Of a stretch of DNA of 64,000 nucleotides, positions 35,163-44,183 are shown one piece after another. The first letter of the stretch is position 1, and each line of letters begins with the position of its first letter. This DNA is from Mycolicibacterium mageritense. Lineage in GTDB: Bacteria > Actinomycetota > Actinomycetes > Mycobacteriales > Mycobacteriaceae. The position numbers and the translations under genes were made by a program. The stretch spans positions 1,116,001 to 1,180,000 of the forward strand of contig NZ_AP022567.1 in the NCBI RefSeq assembly GCF_010727475.1, given 5' to 3'. The notes under the pieces were generated by a model. It saw nothing but the letters and a program-made list of their open reading frames with translations, did not search any database and was not told where the DNA came from.

Positions 35163-35960
35163 ATGCGAGAACTAAGGGTCGTCGGTCTCGACGTCGACGG
35201 CAGGCGCATCATCTGCGAGACCGACGACTCCAAAGAGTTGTTCAGTTTGCGTAACGACGATCGGCTGCGCGCGGCCGTCCGCGGCGACAAGGTTGCCTCG
35301 AATCAAACCCAAATCGACCTAGAGGTACAAAGCGTGCTGCGGCCCAAGGAGATTCAAGCAAAGATTCGCGCCGGCGCATCGGTCGAGCAGGTGGCCGCGG
35401 CCGCGGGCGTGCCGATCGAGCGGGTCGAGCGCTTCGCCCATCCCGTGCTGCTGGAGCGGGCCCGCGCCGCCGAGCTCGCGACAGCCGCCCACCCGGTGCT
35501 GGCCGACGGCCCCGCGGTGCTGACCCTGCTGGAGTCGGTCACGACGGCACTCGTGTCGCGCGGCCTTGACCCGGATGCGACGACGTGGGACGCGTGGCGC
35601 AACGAGGACATGCGGTGGACCGTGCAGCTGGCCTGGAAGGCCGGGCGCTCGGACAACGTCGCGCATTTCCGGTTCACCCCGGGCGCACACGGCGGCACCG
35701 TCACAGCGGTCGACAACACCGCACAAGAACTGATCAACCCGGACTTCGCGCGGACGCTGCGCCCGGTCGCACCGCTCGCCCAGCTGGACTTCGAAACGCC
35801 CGAGCCGGTGGACACCGCGCCTGCGCCCGAGCCCGAGCCGGCTCCCGAACCCACGCCTGCCCCCGCACCCAAGACGGCCCGCTCCCGCAAGGCCAGGCCC
35901 GCGGTACCGGCCTGGGAGGACGTGCTGCTGGGCGTGCGGTCGTCGGGCACCCAGCGGTAA
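35163..35960 (+). CDS. sepH: Septation protein SepH
   Basis: 265 residues. The conserved N-terminal DUF3071 domain (~1-100) starts MRELRVVGLDVDGRRIICE and holds a helix-turn-helix-like element (AGASVEQVAAAAGVPIERVERFAHP). A central globular part follows, then a Pro/Ala/Glu-rich linker and a basic tail ending WEDVLLGVRSSG. SepH binds FtsZ and promotes its assembly in actinobacteria (M. tuberculosis Rv0883c type). The ATG at 35163 has a strong AGGAGGTCGGT ribosome site. Confidence 0.95.
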   Translation: MRELRVVGLDVDGRRIICETDDSKELFSLRNDDRLRAAVRGDKVASNQTQIDLEVQSVLRPKEIQAKIRAGASVEQVAAAAGVPIERVERFAHPVLLERARAAELATAAHPVLADGPAVLTLLESVTTALVSRGLDPDATTWDAWRNEDMRWTVQLAWKAGRSDNVAHFRFTPGAHGGTVTAVDNTAQELINPDFARTLRPVAPLAQLDFETPEPVDTAPAPEPEPAPEPTPAPAPKTARSRKARPAVPAWEDVLLGVRSSGTQR

Positions 35961-36001
35961 ACGCTTGACCTGAACCATCATTGAGGTCCTAGCGTCAGGC
36001 C

Positions 36002-36808
36002 ATGATCTCTTTCGGCCCCATCGGCCTGGCCAGCAGTCACCCCTTCACCGACGACACCGCCCTGGTGGCCGACGAGGCGCGCGACGCCGAACGCCTCGGC
36101 TACGCGACACTGTGGCGCTCCGGAAACCTGCCGATGCTCACCGCGGCGGTGCGTGCCACCACGACGATCCCGGTCGCCACCGGCATCATCCCCGTGTCCT
36201 CGGTGCCCCCGGCCGACGTCATCGCGACCTATCGTGAACTGAACCAGGACCACCCCGGGCGGTTCGTGGTCGGCCTGGGCGGCGCGCACAACGCCCGCCC
36301 GCTGGACACCTTGAACACCTACCTCGACGAGCTCGACGCCGCCGGGGTCGAGGCAGGCTCGCGCATCCTGGCCGCCCTCGGCCCGCAGATGCTGGCCCTC
36401 GCCCGCGACCGGGCCGCGGGCGCCTATCCCTACCTCGTCACGCCGTCCTACGTCGAGGAGGCCCGCGCGACGCTCGGCCCGGACCGCAGGCTCGCGGTGC
36501 TGCTGATGGTCATGCCGACCACCGACCGCGAAACCGCCCGCCGGGCCGCCGCGACGCCGCTGGATTTCCTCGCCAAACAGGGTGGCTACCGGCGCAACCT
36601 GCTGCGGCAGGGTTTCGGCGAGGCCGACATCGACGCAGTGAGCGACCGGTTGCTCGACGGCATCGCGGCATGGGGGTCGCCGGAACGCATCGCCGCGCGC
36701 ATCGACGAGTACCTGGCAGCCGGTGCCGATCAGGTGGTGCTGCGCATCCTCGGGGTCGACGACCTCGCACTGTGGCGCACGCGACTTGCCGACAGTCTGC
36801 TCGGTTAG
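36002..36808 (+). CDS. LLM-class (luciferase-like) F420-dependent oxidoreductase
   Basis: 268 residues of the flavin/F420 luciferase-like TIM barrel: DEARDAERLGYATLWRSG, TTTIPVATGIIPVSSVPPADV, GRFVVGLGGAHNARPL, and a C-terminal WGSPERIAARIDEYLAAGADQVVLRIL. It matches the TIGR03620-like group, predicted to use cofactor F420, which mycobacteria make. The substrate is unknown. The start ATG is at 36002. It ends 7 bases from the convergent DUF2537 gene. Confidence 0.87.
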   Translation: MISFGPIGLASSHPFTDDTALVADEARDAERLGYATLWRSGNLPMLTAAVRATTTIPVATGIIPVSSVPPADVIATYRELNQDHPGRFVVGLGGAHNARPLDTLNTYLDELDAAGVEAGSRILAALGPQMLALARDRAAGAYPYLVTPSYVEEARATLGPDRRLAVLLMVMPTTDRETARRAAATPLDFLAKQGGYRRNLLRQGFGEADIDAVSDRLLDGIAAWGSPERIAARIDEYLAAGADQVVLRILGVDDLALWRTRLADSLLG

Positions 36809-36815
36809 TCGACCC

Positions 36816-37088
36816 CTACTGCGCGAGAGTCACCGCCAGCAGCGTCACCCAGCCCACGGCCACGCCGACACCCGCGCCCAGCACGAACCAGCGCCACACC
36901 GGCTTCTTCCGCCAGCCCCACACCGTGGGAGCGAGCCCGCCGACCGCGACCATGTTGAGCCCGATGGCCAGCAGCGGGTGCACCCGGACCAGACCCATGC
37001 CCAGCACCACGATCGCGGCGGCCAGCACCGCCGCCACGAAGCCGGCCACCGTGAGCCCCGTGCCCCATGGCGTGGAATCGTCGGTCAC
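36816..37088 (-). CDS. DUF2537 small membrane protein (Rv0882 type)
   Basis: 90 residues with three hydrophobic segments (~13-33, 36-55, 66-86) and a WGWRKKPVWRW cytosolic loop. It is the size and place of M. tuberculosis Rv0882. It lies 9 bases downstream of the RNA methyltransferase gene, in the same operon. The function is unknown. Confidence 0.85.
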   Translation of the reverse strand: MTDDSTPWGTGLTVAGFVAAVLAAAIVVLGMGLVRVHPLLAIGLNMVAVGGLAPTVWGWRKKPVWRWFVLGAGVGVAVGWVTLLAVTLAQ

Positions 37089-37097
37089 GGTCTCAAC

Positions 37098-37919
37098 TTA
37101 GCGTTGATTGCGCGCGCGTTCGTAAAACGCGAGCGCCGCGGCTGTCGCCACGTTGAGTGAGTCGGTGCCCCGCGACATCGGGATGCGCACCCGCACGTCG
37201 CTGGCGCGCATCGTGTGCTCGGCAAGACCGGGGCCCTCAGCCCCGACCAGGATCGCGACGCGTTCTTCCCCGAGATCCGCCATGGCGTCCGGCAGCGCCG
37301 CCGCGGCCGCGTCCGGAGTCATCGCCAGCAAACGAAACCCGTTGTCCCGCAGCAACTCCAGATCCGCCGGCCAGGCCTGTGCGCGGGCGAACGGCACCAA
37401 CAGCGCGTGGCCCATCGAAACCCGCACCGCGCGGCGGTACAGCGGGTCGGCACAGCCAGCACCGAACACCACCGCGTCGACCGCCAAACCGGCCGCGTTG
37501 CGGAAGATCGAACCGAGATTCTCGTGGTCGTTGACGCCCTCCAGCACCGCGATGGTGCGCGCCTGCGAAATCACCTGCGCCACGGTCAACTCCGAAGGCC
37601 GCGAGGCCGACGCGAGCACGCCACGGTTGAGGTGGAAGCCGACCACCTCGGCCATCACCTCGGGGCTCGCGCGATAGTACGGCGCCTCGACGCCGTCGAG
37701 GTCCGCGCCCAGTTCCCGCAGGCGGCGATCGGTGCCGAGGAACGCCCGCGGGGTGAACCGCGAGGCGATCATCCGCTGCGCGACCAGCACCCCCTCGGCG
37801 ATCACCAGCCCCTTGCCGCTGGGCAGATCGGGACGGCGATCGACACTGTTGAGGTCACGGAAATCGTCGAGCCGCGCATCGTCGGGATCGTCGACGTCGA
37901 TTACCAGCGGCGCAGACAC
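37098..37919 (-). CDS. SPOUT (TrmH/SpoU) RNA 2'-O-methyltransferase
   Basis: 273 residues: a substrate-binding N-terminal domain (~30-100), then the knotted SPOUT domain with motif 1 NDHENLGSIFRNAAGL (~145), motif 2 AILVGAEGPGL (~225) and motif 3 RIPMSRGTDSLNVATAAALAFYE (~246). These contain the SAM site and the conserved Arg/Asn. It is the orthologue of Rv0881. It methylates a ribose in rRNA or tRNA; the target is not readable. It is followed by the DUF2537 gene and preceded by marR on the same strand. Confidence 0.93.
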   Translation of the reverse strand: MSAPLVIDVDDPDDARLDDFRDLNSVDRRPDLPSGKGLVIAEGVLVAQRMIASRFTPRAFLGTDRRLRELGADLDGVEAPYYRASPEVMAEVVGFHLNRGVLASASRPSELTVAQVISQARTIAVLEGVNDHENLGSIFRNAAGLAVDAVVFGAGCADPLYRRAVRVSMGHALLVPFARAQAWPADLELLRDNGFRLLAMTPDAAAAALPDAMADLGEERVAILVGAEGPGLAEHTMRASDVRVRIPMSRGTDSLNVATAAALAFYERARNQR

Positions 37920-37924
37920 GCGCC

Positions 37925-38347
37925 TCAGTCAACCATGGCCGAGATGAGATCGGCCGCGGCCACCAGGGTCTGCCGCTCGTCGGGTTCCAGGCGGTCGAGC
38001 CGGGACCGCAGCCAGGCCTGGCTCGCGCGGCGCTCGGTGTCCACCAGATGCAGGCCCGCCGGCGAAACCGACACGACGACCTGCCGGCCGTCGTCGGGAT
38101 GCGCGGTGCGCAGCACCAGACCCTGCTCCGTCAGCGACGAGATGACCCGCGTCATGGACGGCGGACGCACGCGTTCGCGTACGGCAAGTTCACCCGGAGT
38201 CATCGCGCCTTCCTTCGCCAACGTCACGAGGGCCGACAACTGGGTCAGCGAAACCGAGGATTCCGAATGGCGGAAACGCAATTGGCGCGCGAGCCGGACA
38301 ACTGCCAAGGCGAGATCACTGGCGAGCTTGGTGTCCGGATCCTTCAC
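37925..38347 (-). CDS. MarR-family regulator (Rv0880 type)
   Basis: 140 residues from GTG 38347, similar in length to Rv0880. The winged helix is VSLTQLSALVTLAKEGAMTPGELAVRERVRPPSMTRVISSLTEQGLVLRTAHPDDGRQVVVSVS. TATTAT on the minus strand sits 7 bases before this GTG, suggesting a leaderless transcript. An ATG at 38368 (MLSIICLV...) is the alternative. It is first in the operon with the RNA methyltransferase, 5 bases away, and divergent from the DUF2530 gene. Confidence 0.88.
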   Translation of the reverse strand: MKDPDTKLASDLALAVVRLARQLRFRHSESSVSLTQLSALVTLAKEGAMTPGELAVRERVRPPSMTRVISSLTEQGLVLRTAHPDDGRQVVVSVSPAGLHLVDTERRASQAWLRSRLDRLEPDERQTLVAAADLISAMVD

Positions 38348-38431
38348 AAGGCAAATAATACTGAGCATCGGCTGCCAATGGGCTAATTTCAGGACCATTC
38401 CCGGCGCCGTCATCGACTACGTTGATCAACG

Positions 38432-38686
38432 ATGACCGGTGAACCCGAAACTCCCCAGCCGCCCCCGCTGCCCGCTGCCCTGCTCGAGCCGTGGCCCGTG
38501 ATCCTGGTGATCGCCGCGGGGTGGCTCGTCGCCACCGTCCTGACATTCACGGTCGCGGACCTGCACAGCTTCAGGCCGTACGCGGTCGCGGGCTTGGGCG
38601 TGGGAGTGCTTGGCACATCGATATTCCTGTGGCAACGTCACGCCGTGCGCCGCGGATCCCGCGGCGCCCAAAGCGGATTGACCTGA
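38432..38686 (+). CDS. DUF2530 small membrane protein (Rv0879c type)
   Basis: 84 residues with a Pro-rich N-terminus and two membrane helices (~22-42 and ~50-66), ending in a basic tail. The position next to the Rv0880-type MarR gene matches M. tuberculosis Rv0879c. The next gene starts 9 bases later. The function is unknown. Confidence 0.82.
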   Translation: MTGEPETPQPPPLPAALLEPWPVILVIAAGWLVATVLTFTVADLHSFRPYAVAGLGVGVLGTSIFLWQRHAVRRGSRGAQSGLT

Positions 38687-38695
38687 GGAGGCACC

Positions 38696-39148
38696 ATGGC
38701 CGCACCGCTGCTACAAGCACAGATCGACATCGACGCCCCGGTTTCGAAAGTCTGGGGACTGATCTCCGACCTCCGCCGCATGCCGGAGTGGAGCCCGCAG
38801 TGCCGCCTGATGAAGACTGTGGGCCCGCTGCGCGCGGGTGCCCGCACCATCAACCTCAACCGGCGCAAGTTCATGTTCTGGCCGACGACGTCACGGATCG
38901 TCGAGGTGATCCCCCAGCAGAAGCTCGCGTTCCGGGTCGACGCCAACAACACCATCTGGAGCTATGAGCTCGAGCCCACCGAAACCGGCACCCGCGTGAC
39001 CGAGAGCAGGCACGCCGAGAACGGCGTGACGGCCGTGTCCAACGCGCTCGTCAACACGTTCTTCGGCGGCGTGCCGAGCTTCGAGGACGAACTCGTCGAG
39101 GGGATGAACGCGTCACTGGCCCGCATCAAGGCCGCGGCCGAACGCTAA
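38696..39148 (+). CDS. SRPBCC (START-like) protein
   Basis: 150 residues with the polyketide-cyclase/START-like pattern: QAQIDIDAPVSKVWGLISDLRRMPEWSP at the start, and a long C-terminal helix (FEDELVEGMNASLARIKAAAE) that closes the hydrophobic cavity. It binds or converts a hydrophobic ligand; which one is unknown. Its TAA stop overlaps the TAG of the convergent DUF3027 gene (CTAA, 39145-39148). Confidence 0.88.
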   Translation: MAAPLLQAQIDIDAPVSKVWGLISDLRRMPEWSPQCRLMKTVGPLRAGARTINLNRRKFMFWPTTSRIVEVIPQQKLAFRVDANNTIWSYELEPTETGTRVTESRHAENGVTAVSNALVNTFFGGVPSFEDELVEGMNASLARIKAAAER

Positions 39149-39951
39149 TCGGCGAGGTCGAGGACGCCGTCGTCGTAGGGCTCGTACATGGGTGAGCCCG
39201 TCCCCGGTGGCTGCGGGGTGTCCGAATGCGCGCCACAGCCGTATTCGGCGTCGACGACGCGGCCGTCGGCCGACAACTCGTTGGCGCACACGCCGAACAT
39301 CAGGCCGAGTGCCCCGCCGAGCGGAAGGTAGAAGCCGCAGTCGCGGCACACCCTGCGGGTCGCGCGGGCCATCGCCGAGCCAGGACCGAACTCGCCGTCG
39401 TGCCAGCGCTGCGCGGCGTCGTACCGGCCCCACTGGCTGAGCACCTGCCTGCGGCCCAACCCGAGCTCCACCGCGGTGTCGTCGATCAGCGGATCCCCGG
39501 TGGCCTGGTAGCCCGGCACCAACCGCGGGTCATCCGGAGGCGGGGCCAGCAGATCGCCCGGCCCGAGATCCCCCGGCCGGACCCGGTCCTGCCACGGCAC
39601 CCAGCCCGGCGCGAGCAGCGCCGTGGGCCCCGGCACCAGGACCAGCTCACTGATGGTGGCGCGCTCGGCGCCCGGATAGGCCGCGACCACGACGGCCCAC
39701 TGCCAGCCGCGGTAACCGGGCAGGTTGGCCAGGAACCGATGGGTGGCCGAGCTGGGATCCTCGAAGCTGGCGCCGAGGTATTCACCGACCGTGGCCTCGC
39801 CGCTGAACTCGGCCAACGCCTCGCGGGCCTGTTCCACGGCACCCAACAACACCGACTCCAGACCGTGCGGTTCGGGCGGCACGCCGGGTGTCAGGCCGGT
39901 CGCATCGGGTGCGTCAGCGGCCTGCTCAGCAGATTCGGTCACACTTTCCAT
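39145..39951 (-). CDS. DUF3027 protein (Rv0877 type)
   Basis: 268 residues from ATG 39951; an upstream in-frame start at 39990 lacks support. Conserved blocks are FLANLPGYRGWQWAVVVAAYPGAERATISELVLVPGP and a C-terminal four-cysteine cluster (CRDCGFYLPLGGALGLMFGVC ... YGCGAHSD) that looks like a zinc site. It matches actinobacterial DUF3027. The function is unknown; the surface-like W/Y-rich block suggests a binding module. Confidence 0.86.
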   Translation of the reverse strand: MESVTESAEQAADAPDATGLTPGVPPEPHGLESVLLGAVEQAREALAEFSGEATVGEYLGASFEDPSSATHRFLANLPGYRGWQWAVVVAAYPGAERATISELVLVPGPTALLAPGWVPWQDRVRPGDLGPGDLLAPPPDDPRLVPGYQATGDPLIDDTAVELGLGRRQVLSQWGRYDAAQRWHDGEFGPGSAMARATRRVCRDCGFYLPLGGALGLMFGVCANELSADGRVVDAEYGCGAHSDTPQPPGTGSPMYEPYDDGVLDLAD

Positions 39952-40038
39952 CACCGTCCATAGTGCCTGACCGGCGCAACCGAAGACCACACCGGTCGCC
40001 TATGCGCTCCGCGCGCCCCGATAAGAGAGAATTGGGCG

Positions 40039-41682
40039 GTGACCTACTACCCGCCGCGGCCGCCGGCCGATCGTGGCGCGGAACACCCCGGAATGGCGAA
40101 CTACCCCAGCGACGAGACGTACCGCAAGCCGCGCAGGCAGGCGGGCCCGAGTTCGAATCGCTGGCTTCCGCCGCTCGATGAGCAACAGGCGACCGGGTTC
40201 GGTTCCGAACGACCGTCCGGCGCGTCCCGCGGTGTCGGCTCGGGGGCCGGTGAGCGGGTCACGGTCACGCGCGCCGCGGCGCAGCGCAGCCGTGAAATGG
40301 GCTCGCGGATGTACGGATTCGTGCACCGGGCGGCCACCGCCGACGGCGCCGACAAATCCGGCCTGACCGCGCTGACGTGGCCTGTGGTCGCCAACTTCGC
40401 GGTCGACGCGGCCATGGCCGTGGCACTGGCCAACACGTTGTTCTTCGCCGCGGCCAGCGGCGAGTCGAAGAGCAAGGTCGCGCTGTACCTGTTGATCACC
40501 ATCGCGCCGTTCGCGGTGATCGCACCGCTGATCGGCCCCGCGCTGGACCGGCTGCAGCACGGCCGCCGCGTCGCGCTCGCGGCGTCGTTCGCGCTGCGCA
40601 CCGTGCTGATCGTGGTGCTCATCGCCAACTACGACAGCGCAACGGGCAACTTCCCGTCGTGGGTGCTCTACCCGTGTGCGCTCGGCATGATGGTGCTCTC
40701 GAAATCGTTCTCGGTGCTGCGCAGCGCCGTGACGCCGCGCGTGCTCCCGCCGTCCATCGACCTGGTCCGGGTCAATTCGCGGCTGACCACGTTCGGCCTG
40801 CTCGGCGGGACCGTGGTGGGCGGCGGCATCGCGGCGGGCGCCGAGTACCTGCTCAACATGGTGCATCTGCCCGGTGCGCTGTACGTCGTCGTCGCGGTCT
40901 CCACCGCGGGCGCGGTCCTGTCCATGCGGATCCCCAAGTGGGTCGAGGTCACCGAGGGTGAGGTGCCGACGACCCTGAGCTACCACGGCTATTCGGACGG
41001 CGGCCCCGGTGAACTGCGCCGCCATCCCGACAAACCCAAGGCCGAGCGTCAGCCCATGGGCCGCAACACCATCACCGCGCTGTGGGGCAACTGCACGATC
41101 AAGGTGATGGTCGGCTTCCTGTTCCTCTACCCCGCGTTCGTCGCCAAATCGCACGACGCCACCGGCTGGGAACAGCTGCTGATCCTCGGCCTGATCGGTG
41201 CGGCCGCGGGCATCGGCAACTTCGCCGGCAACGTCACCGCCGCCCGGCTCAAACTCGGACATCCCGCGCAGATGGTGGTGCGCCTGGCCGTCGCGGTCAC
41301 CGCGGTCGCGCTGGCCACCGCGCTGACCGGCAACCTGTTCGTCGCGGCCGGCGCCACGCTGGTGACGTCGGCGGCCAGTGCGATCGCCAAGGCCTCGCTG
41401 GACGCCTCGCTGCAGGACGATCTGCCAGAGGCGTCGCGGGCCTCGGCATTCGGCCGGTCGGAATCGGTGTTGCAGCTGGCCTGGGTGGCCGGCGGCGCCA
41501 CGGGCGTGCTGATCTACACCGACCTCACGGTCGGGTTCACTACGATCACGGCCGTGCTGATACTCGGCCTTGCGCAGACCATCGTGAGCTATCGCGGCGA
41601 ATCCCTGATCCCCGGCCTCGGCGGTAACCGCCCCGTGCTGGCCGCACGTGAGGGCGGCAGCGCCCCGCTGGCGGCGCAGTGA
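40039..41682 (+). CDS. MFS-like membrane protein (Rv0876c type)
   Basis: 547 residues. A cytosolic polar N-terminus of ~110 residues (Pro/Arg-rich, MTYYPPRPPADRG) is followed by about 12 membrane segments with a transporter-like fold (VVANFAVDAAMAVALANTLFF, IAPLIGPALDRLQHGRR). Length and place match Rv0876c. The start is GTG at 40039. The long polar N-terminus is unusual for MFS and is conserved in the mycobacterial family. The substrate is unknown. Confidence 0.88.
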   Translation: MTYYPPRPPADRGAEHPGMANYPSDETYRKPRRQAGPSSNRWLPPLDEQQATGFGSERPSGASRGVGSGAGERVTVTRAAAQRSREMGSRMYGFVHRAATADGADKSGLTALTWPVVANFAVDAAMAVALANTLFFAAASGESKSKVALYLLITIAPFAVIAPLIGPALDRLQHGRRVALAASFALRTVLIVVLIANYDSATGNFPSWVLYPCALGMMVLSKSFSVLRSAVTPRVLPPSIDLVRVNSRLTTFGLLGGTVVGGGIAAGAEYLLNMVHLPGALYVVVAVSTAGAVLSMRIPKWVEVTEGEVPTTLSYHGYSDGGPGELRRHPDKPKAERQPMGRNTITALWGNCTIKVMVGFLFLYPAFVAKSHDATGWEQLLILGLIGAAAGIGNFAGNVTAARLKLGHPAQMVVRLAVAVTAVALATALTGNLFVAAGATLVTSAASAIAKASLDASLQDDLPEASRASAFGRSESVLQLAWVAGGATGVLIYTDLTVGFTTITAVLILGLAQTIVSYRGESLIPGLGGNRPVLAAREGGSAPLAAQ

Positions 41683-42167
41683 AACGCGCGCTGGCGATCC
41701 TCGCGGCAGTCGCCGTGCTGGCGATCGCGGGCACCGCGTTCGGGGTGTGGCGGCTGAGCCGGTCACACGGTGAGGAGCTGCCCCAGATCAGCGCCTTCTC
41801 GCACGGTCATCTGACCCGGGTGGGCCCGTTCCGGTACTGCCCGGTGCTCGACCTCGACAACTGCCAGGAGTCGGGCGTGGCCGGCGAGCTGCCGGTCACC
41901 GAGGACAACCCGATCCAGCTGTCGGTGCCCACCGCGATCGGCCGGGCGCCCTGGCGGCTGCTGCGGGTGTACGAGAACCCGATCGACACGACGGTGTCGA
42001 TGTTCGCGCCCAACACGACGCTCGCCGTGACCATCCCGACCGTCGAACCGCAACGCGGACGGCTGACAGGCCTCGCGGTGCAGTTGCTCACGCTCGTGCA
42101 GGATCAGAACGGCGAGGTGTTCGAGCTGCCGCACGCCGAGTGGTCGATCAGCACGGTCTGGTCCTAA
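41679..42167 (+). CDS. DUF2771 secreted/membrane-anchored protein (Rv0875c type)
   Basis: 162 residues: an N-terminal signal anchor (~4-24, no lipobox Cys), then a beta-rich exported domain with two Cys (FRYCPVLDLDNCQ) likely forming a disulfide. The GTG at 41679 overlaps the MFS stop by 4 bases, so it is translationally coupled. The TAA stop overlaps the stop of the convergent GST-like gene. The function is unknown; coupling suggests it works with the membrane protein upstream. Confidence 0.86.
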   Translation: MKRALAILAAVAVLAIAGTAFGVWRLSRSHGEELPQISAFSHGHLTRVGPFRYCPVLDLDNCQESGVAGELPVTEDNPIQLSVPTAIGRAPWRLLRVYENPIDTTVSMFAPNTTLAVTIPTVEPQRGRLTGLAVQLLTLVQDQNGEVFELPHAEWSISTVWS

Positions 42168-43177
42168 GCCGAGTGCCCGGGGAGCACCCGCTCGCCCTCT
42201 CGCGTCGGCCCCGGTGGGGTGCCGTCGCCGAAAGGTCTGCCGCCCAAGGCTTCCCGCCCGTGTGGACTCAACCAGTCGGCCAGGTCGGGGCCCTTCGGCA
42301 CGATCTGGGTCGGGTTGATGTCCGAATGCACGATGTAGTAGTGCTGCTTGATCTGGACGAAGTCGATGGTGTCGCCGAATCCGGGTGTCTGGAAGAGATC
42401 CCGCGCGTACGCCCACAGCACCGGCATCTCGCTGAGCTTGGCGCGGTTGCACTTGAAGTGCCCGTGATAGACGGGGTCGAACCGGGCCAGCGTGGTGAAC
42501 AGCCGGACGTCGGCCTCGGTGATGGTGTCGCCGACCAGGAATCGCTGTGTCGCCAACCGCTCGGACAGCCAGTCGAGTGCCGTGAACAGCCGGTCGTAGG
42601 CGGCGTCGTAGGCCTCCTGTGACCCGGCGAACCCGCACCGGTACACGCCGTTGTTGACCTCGGTGTAGATGCGCTTGGCGACGCTGTCGATCTCGTCGCG
42701 CAACGGCTCCGGGTAGAGCTGCGGCGCTCCCTCGCGGTGATACTCGGTCCATTCGGTGGAGAAGTCGAGTGTCATCTGCGCGAAATCGTTGGTCACCACC
42801 GCACCCGTGGCGATCTCGACGAGCGCGGGCACCGTGATGCCCTTGGGGTAGTCCGGGTCGCGTTTGAAGTAAGCGTCCTGCAGGCGCGGTATGCGCAGCA
42901 CCGGATCGAGCCCGTCGGGGTCGAGGTCGAACGTCCAGCTGCGCGCGTCGTGCGTGGGGCCGCAAAATCCAATGGACAGCGCATCTTCCAGGCCGAGCAG
43001 GCGCCGCACGATGATGGTGCGGTTGGCCCACGGGCACGCGCGCGCGACGATCAGCCGGTAGCGCCCCGGCTCCACGGGATAACCGTCACGGCCGTCGCGC
43101 GTGATGCGGGTCGTGATGTAGTTGGTGTCACGCTTGAATTCGCCGCTGCCGGCGGCCACATAGGTGCCCTGAGCCAT
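42164..43177 (-). CDS. Glutathionyl-hydroquinone reductase-like GST (Xi class)
   Basis: 337 residues of the YqjG/ECM4 family. The catalytic Cys is in ARACPWANRTIIVRRLLGLE (~47), followed by the FDLDPDGLDPVLR and GITVPALVEIATGAVVTND stretches. A helical C-terminal GST domain follows (FLVGDTITEADVRLFTTLARFDPVYHGHFKCN). Known members reduce glutathionyl-hydroquinones. Mycobacteria use mycothiol, so the natural thiol is probably different. It starts at ATG 43177. Its TAG overlaps the convergent DUF2771 stop. Confidence 0.9.
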   Translation of the reverse strand: MAQGTYVAAGSGEFKRDTNYITTRITRDGRDGYPVEPGRYRLIVARACPWANRTIIVRRLLGLEDALSIGFCGPTHDARSWTFDLDPDGLDPVLRIPRLQDAYFKRDPDYPKGITVPALVEIATGAVVTNDFAQMTLDFSTEWTEYHREGAPQLYPEPLRDEIDSVAKRIYTEVNNGVYRCGFAGSQEAYDAAYDRLFTALDWLSERLATQRFLVGDTITEADVRLFTTLARFDPVYHGHFKCNRAKLSEMPVLWAYARDLFQTPGFGDTIDFVQIKQHYYIVHSDINPTQIVPKGPDLADWLSPHGREALGGRPFGDGTPPGPTREGERVLPGHSA

Positions 43178-43227
43178 GGCCCCAGTGTCCCCGCCGAAGG
43201 TGAACTCGCGGGTCGGAACACCACGAA

Positions 43228-43638
43228 CTAGGCGTCGAGCTCCCGCGCGACGGCCTTGACCACCTCGGACACGCGGCGCGCGACCTTGCGGTCGGGGTAG
43301 CGCCCCTTGCGCAGCTCGGGCTGCACAGTGTCCTCCAGCAGCGTGATCATGTCCGAGACCATGCCGTGCAATTCGTCGGGCGTGTGCTTGTGCTCGGGAC
43401 GCTCGGCCTCACGCCGGGACTTGGCCAGGCTCGGCGGCGGATCGATCAGCTTGAGGCTCAACGCCTGCGGGCCGCGGCGGCCTGCGGCCACCCCGAACTC
43501 GACGCGCTGACCGGCCTTGAGCCCCTCGACACCCGACGGCAACGCCGAGGACCGGACATAGACGTCCTCGCCCTCTTCCTGCGACAAAAAGCCGAAGCCC
43601 TTTTCGGCGTCGTACCACTTAACCCTGCCGGTCGGCAC
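43228..43638 (-). CDS. cspB: Cold-shock domain protein, CspB-like
   Basis: 136 residues. The first ~65 are a cold-shock OB fold with RNP motifs GFGFLS and VYVRSSAL. The remainder is a mycobacterial C-terminal helical extension (GRRGPQALSLKLIDPPPSL ... KVARRVSEVVKAVARELDA). It matches the longer Csp (Rv0871 type), not the 67-residue CspA. It binds single-stranded nucleic acid. The start ATG is at 43638. It is divergent from the YccF-domain gene. Confidence 0.93.
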   Translation of the reverse strand: MPTGRVKWYDAEKGFGFLSQEEGEDVYVRSSALPSGVEGLKAGQRVEFGVAAGRRGPQALSLKLIDPPPSLAKSRREAERPEHKHTPDELHGMVSDMITLLEDTVQPELRKGRYPDRKVARRVSEVVKAVARELDA

Positions 43639-43781
43639 TGGTGCTCACCCGCTCGTCATCTAGCTCTTACACAAAGGAAGCGCCCCGCATGCGCCGGGAC
43701 GCGATGTGCAGATCCTACTCGGCCCTCGCCACATCGTTCATCCCCATTACTCGGTAGGCTTGAAGTTCCGCTGGAGGAGAG

Positions 43782-44183
43782 ATGCGCCTGGTACTCAATA
43801 TCATCTGGTTGATCTTCGGCGGCCTGTGGTTGGCGCTGGGTTACCTGCTGGCCGCATTGATCTGCTTCGTCCTGATCATCACCATCCCGTTCGGGTTCGC
43901 GTCGCTGCGCATCGCGTCGTATGCGCTGTGGCCGTTCGGCCGCACGATCGTCGACAAGCCGGGCACCCGGCCCGGCGCCCTGGTGGGCAACATCATCTGG
44001 GTGATCCTGTTCGGGATCTGGCTGGCCATCGGTCACGTGGTGAGCGCCTTCGCCATGGCCGTCACGATCATCGGGATCCCGCTGGCGCTGGCCAACCTCA
44101 AGATGATCCCGGTGTCGCTGGTGCCGCTGGGCAAGGAGATCGTTCCGGTGGACGCCTTGAATCCGCAGCGAGCGGCCGTATGA
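43782..44183 (+). CDS. YccF-domain membrane protein (Rv0870c type)
   Basis: 133 residues with two repeated YccF modules, each with helices and the IP(F/L)(G/A) turn (ITIPFGFASLRIASYALWPFGR and IIGIPLALANLKMIPVSLVPLG). ATG 43782 follows GGAGGAGAG. It overlaps moaA2 by ATGA, so it is co-transcribed with the Moco genes. The function is unknown. Confidence 0.9.
   Translation: MRLVLNIIWLIFGGLWLALGYLLAALICFVLIITIPFGFASLRIASYALWPFGRTIVDKPGTRPGALVGNIIWVILFGIWLAIGHVVSAFAMAVTIIGIPLALANLKMIPVSLVPLGKEIVPVDALNPQRAAV

Noticed and set aside
40000..41766. 588-residue open frame on the minus strand
   Set aside because: Antisense to the MFS-like Rv0876c-type gene, with Arg/Gly/His-rich composition and no motifs.
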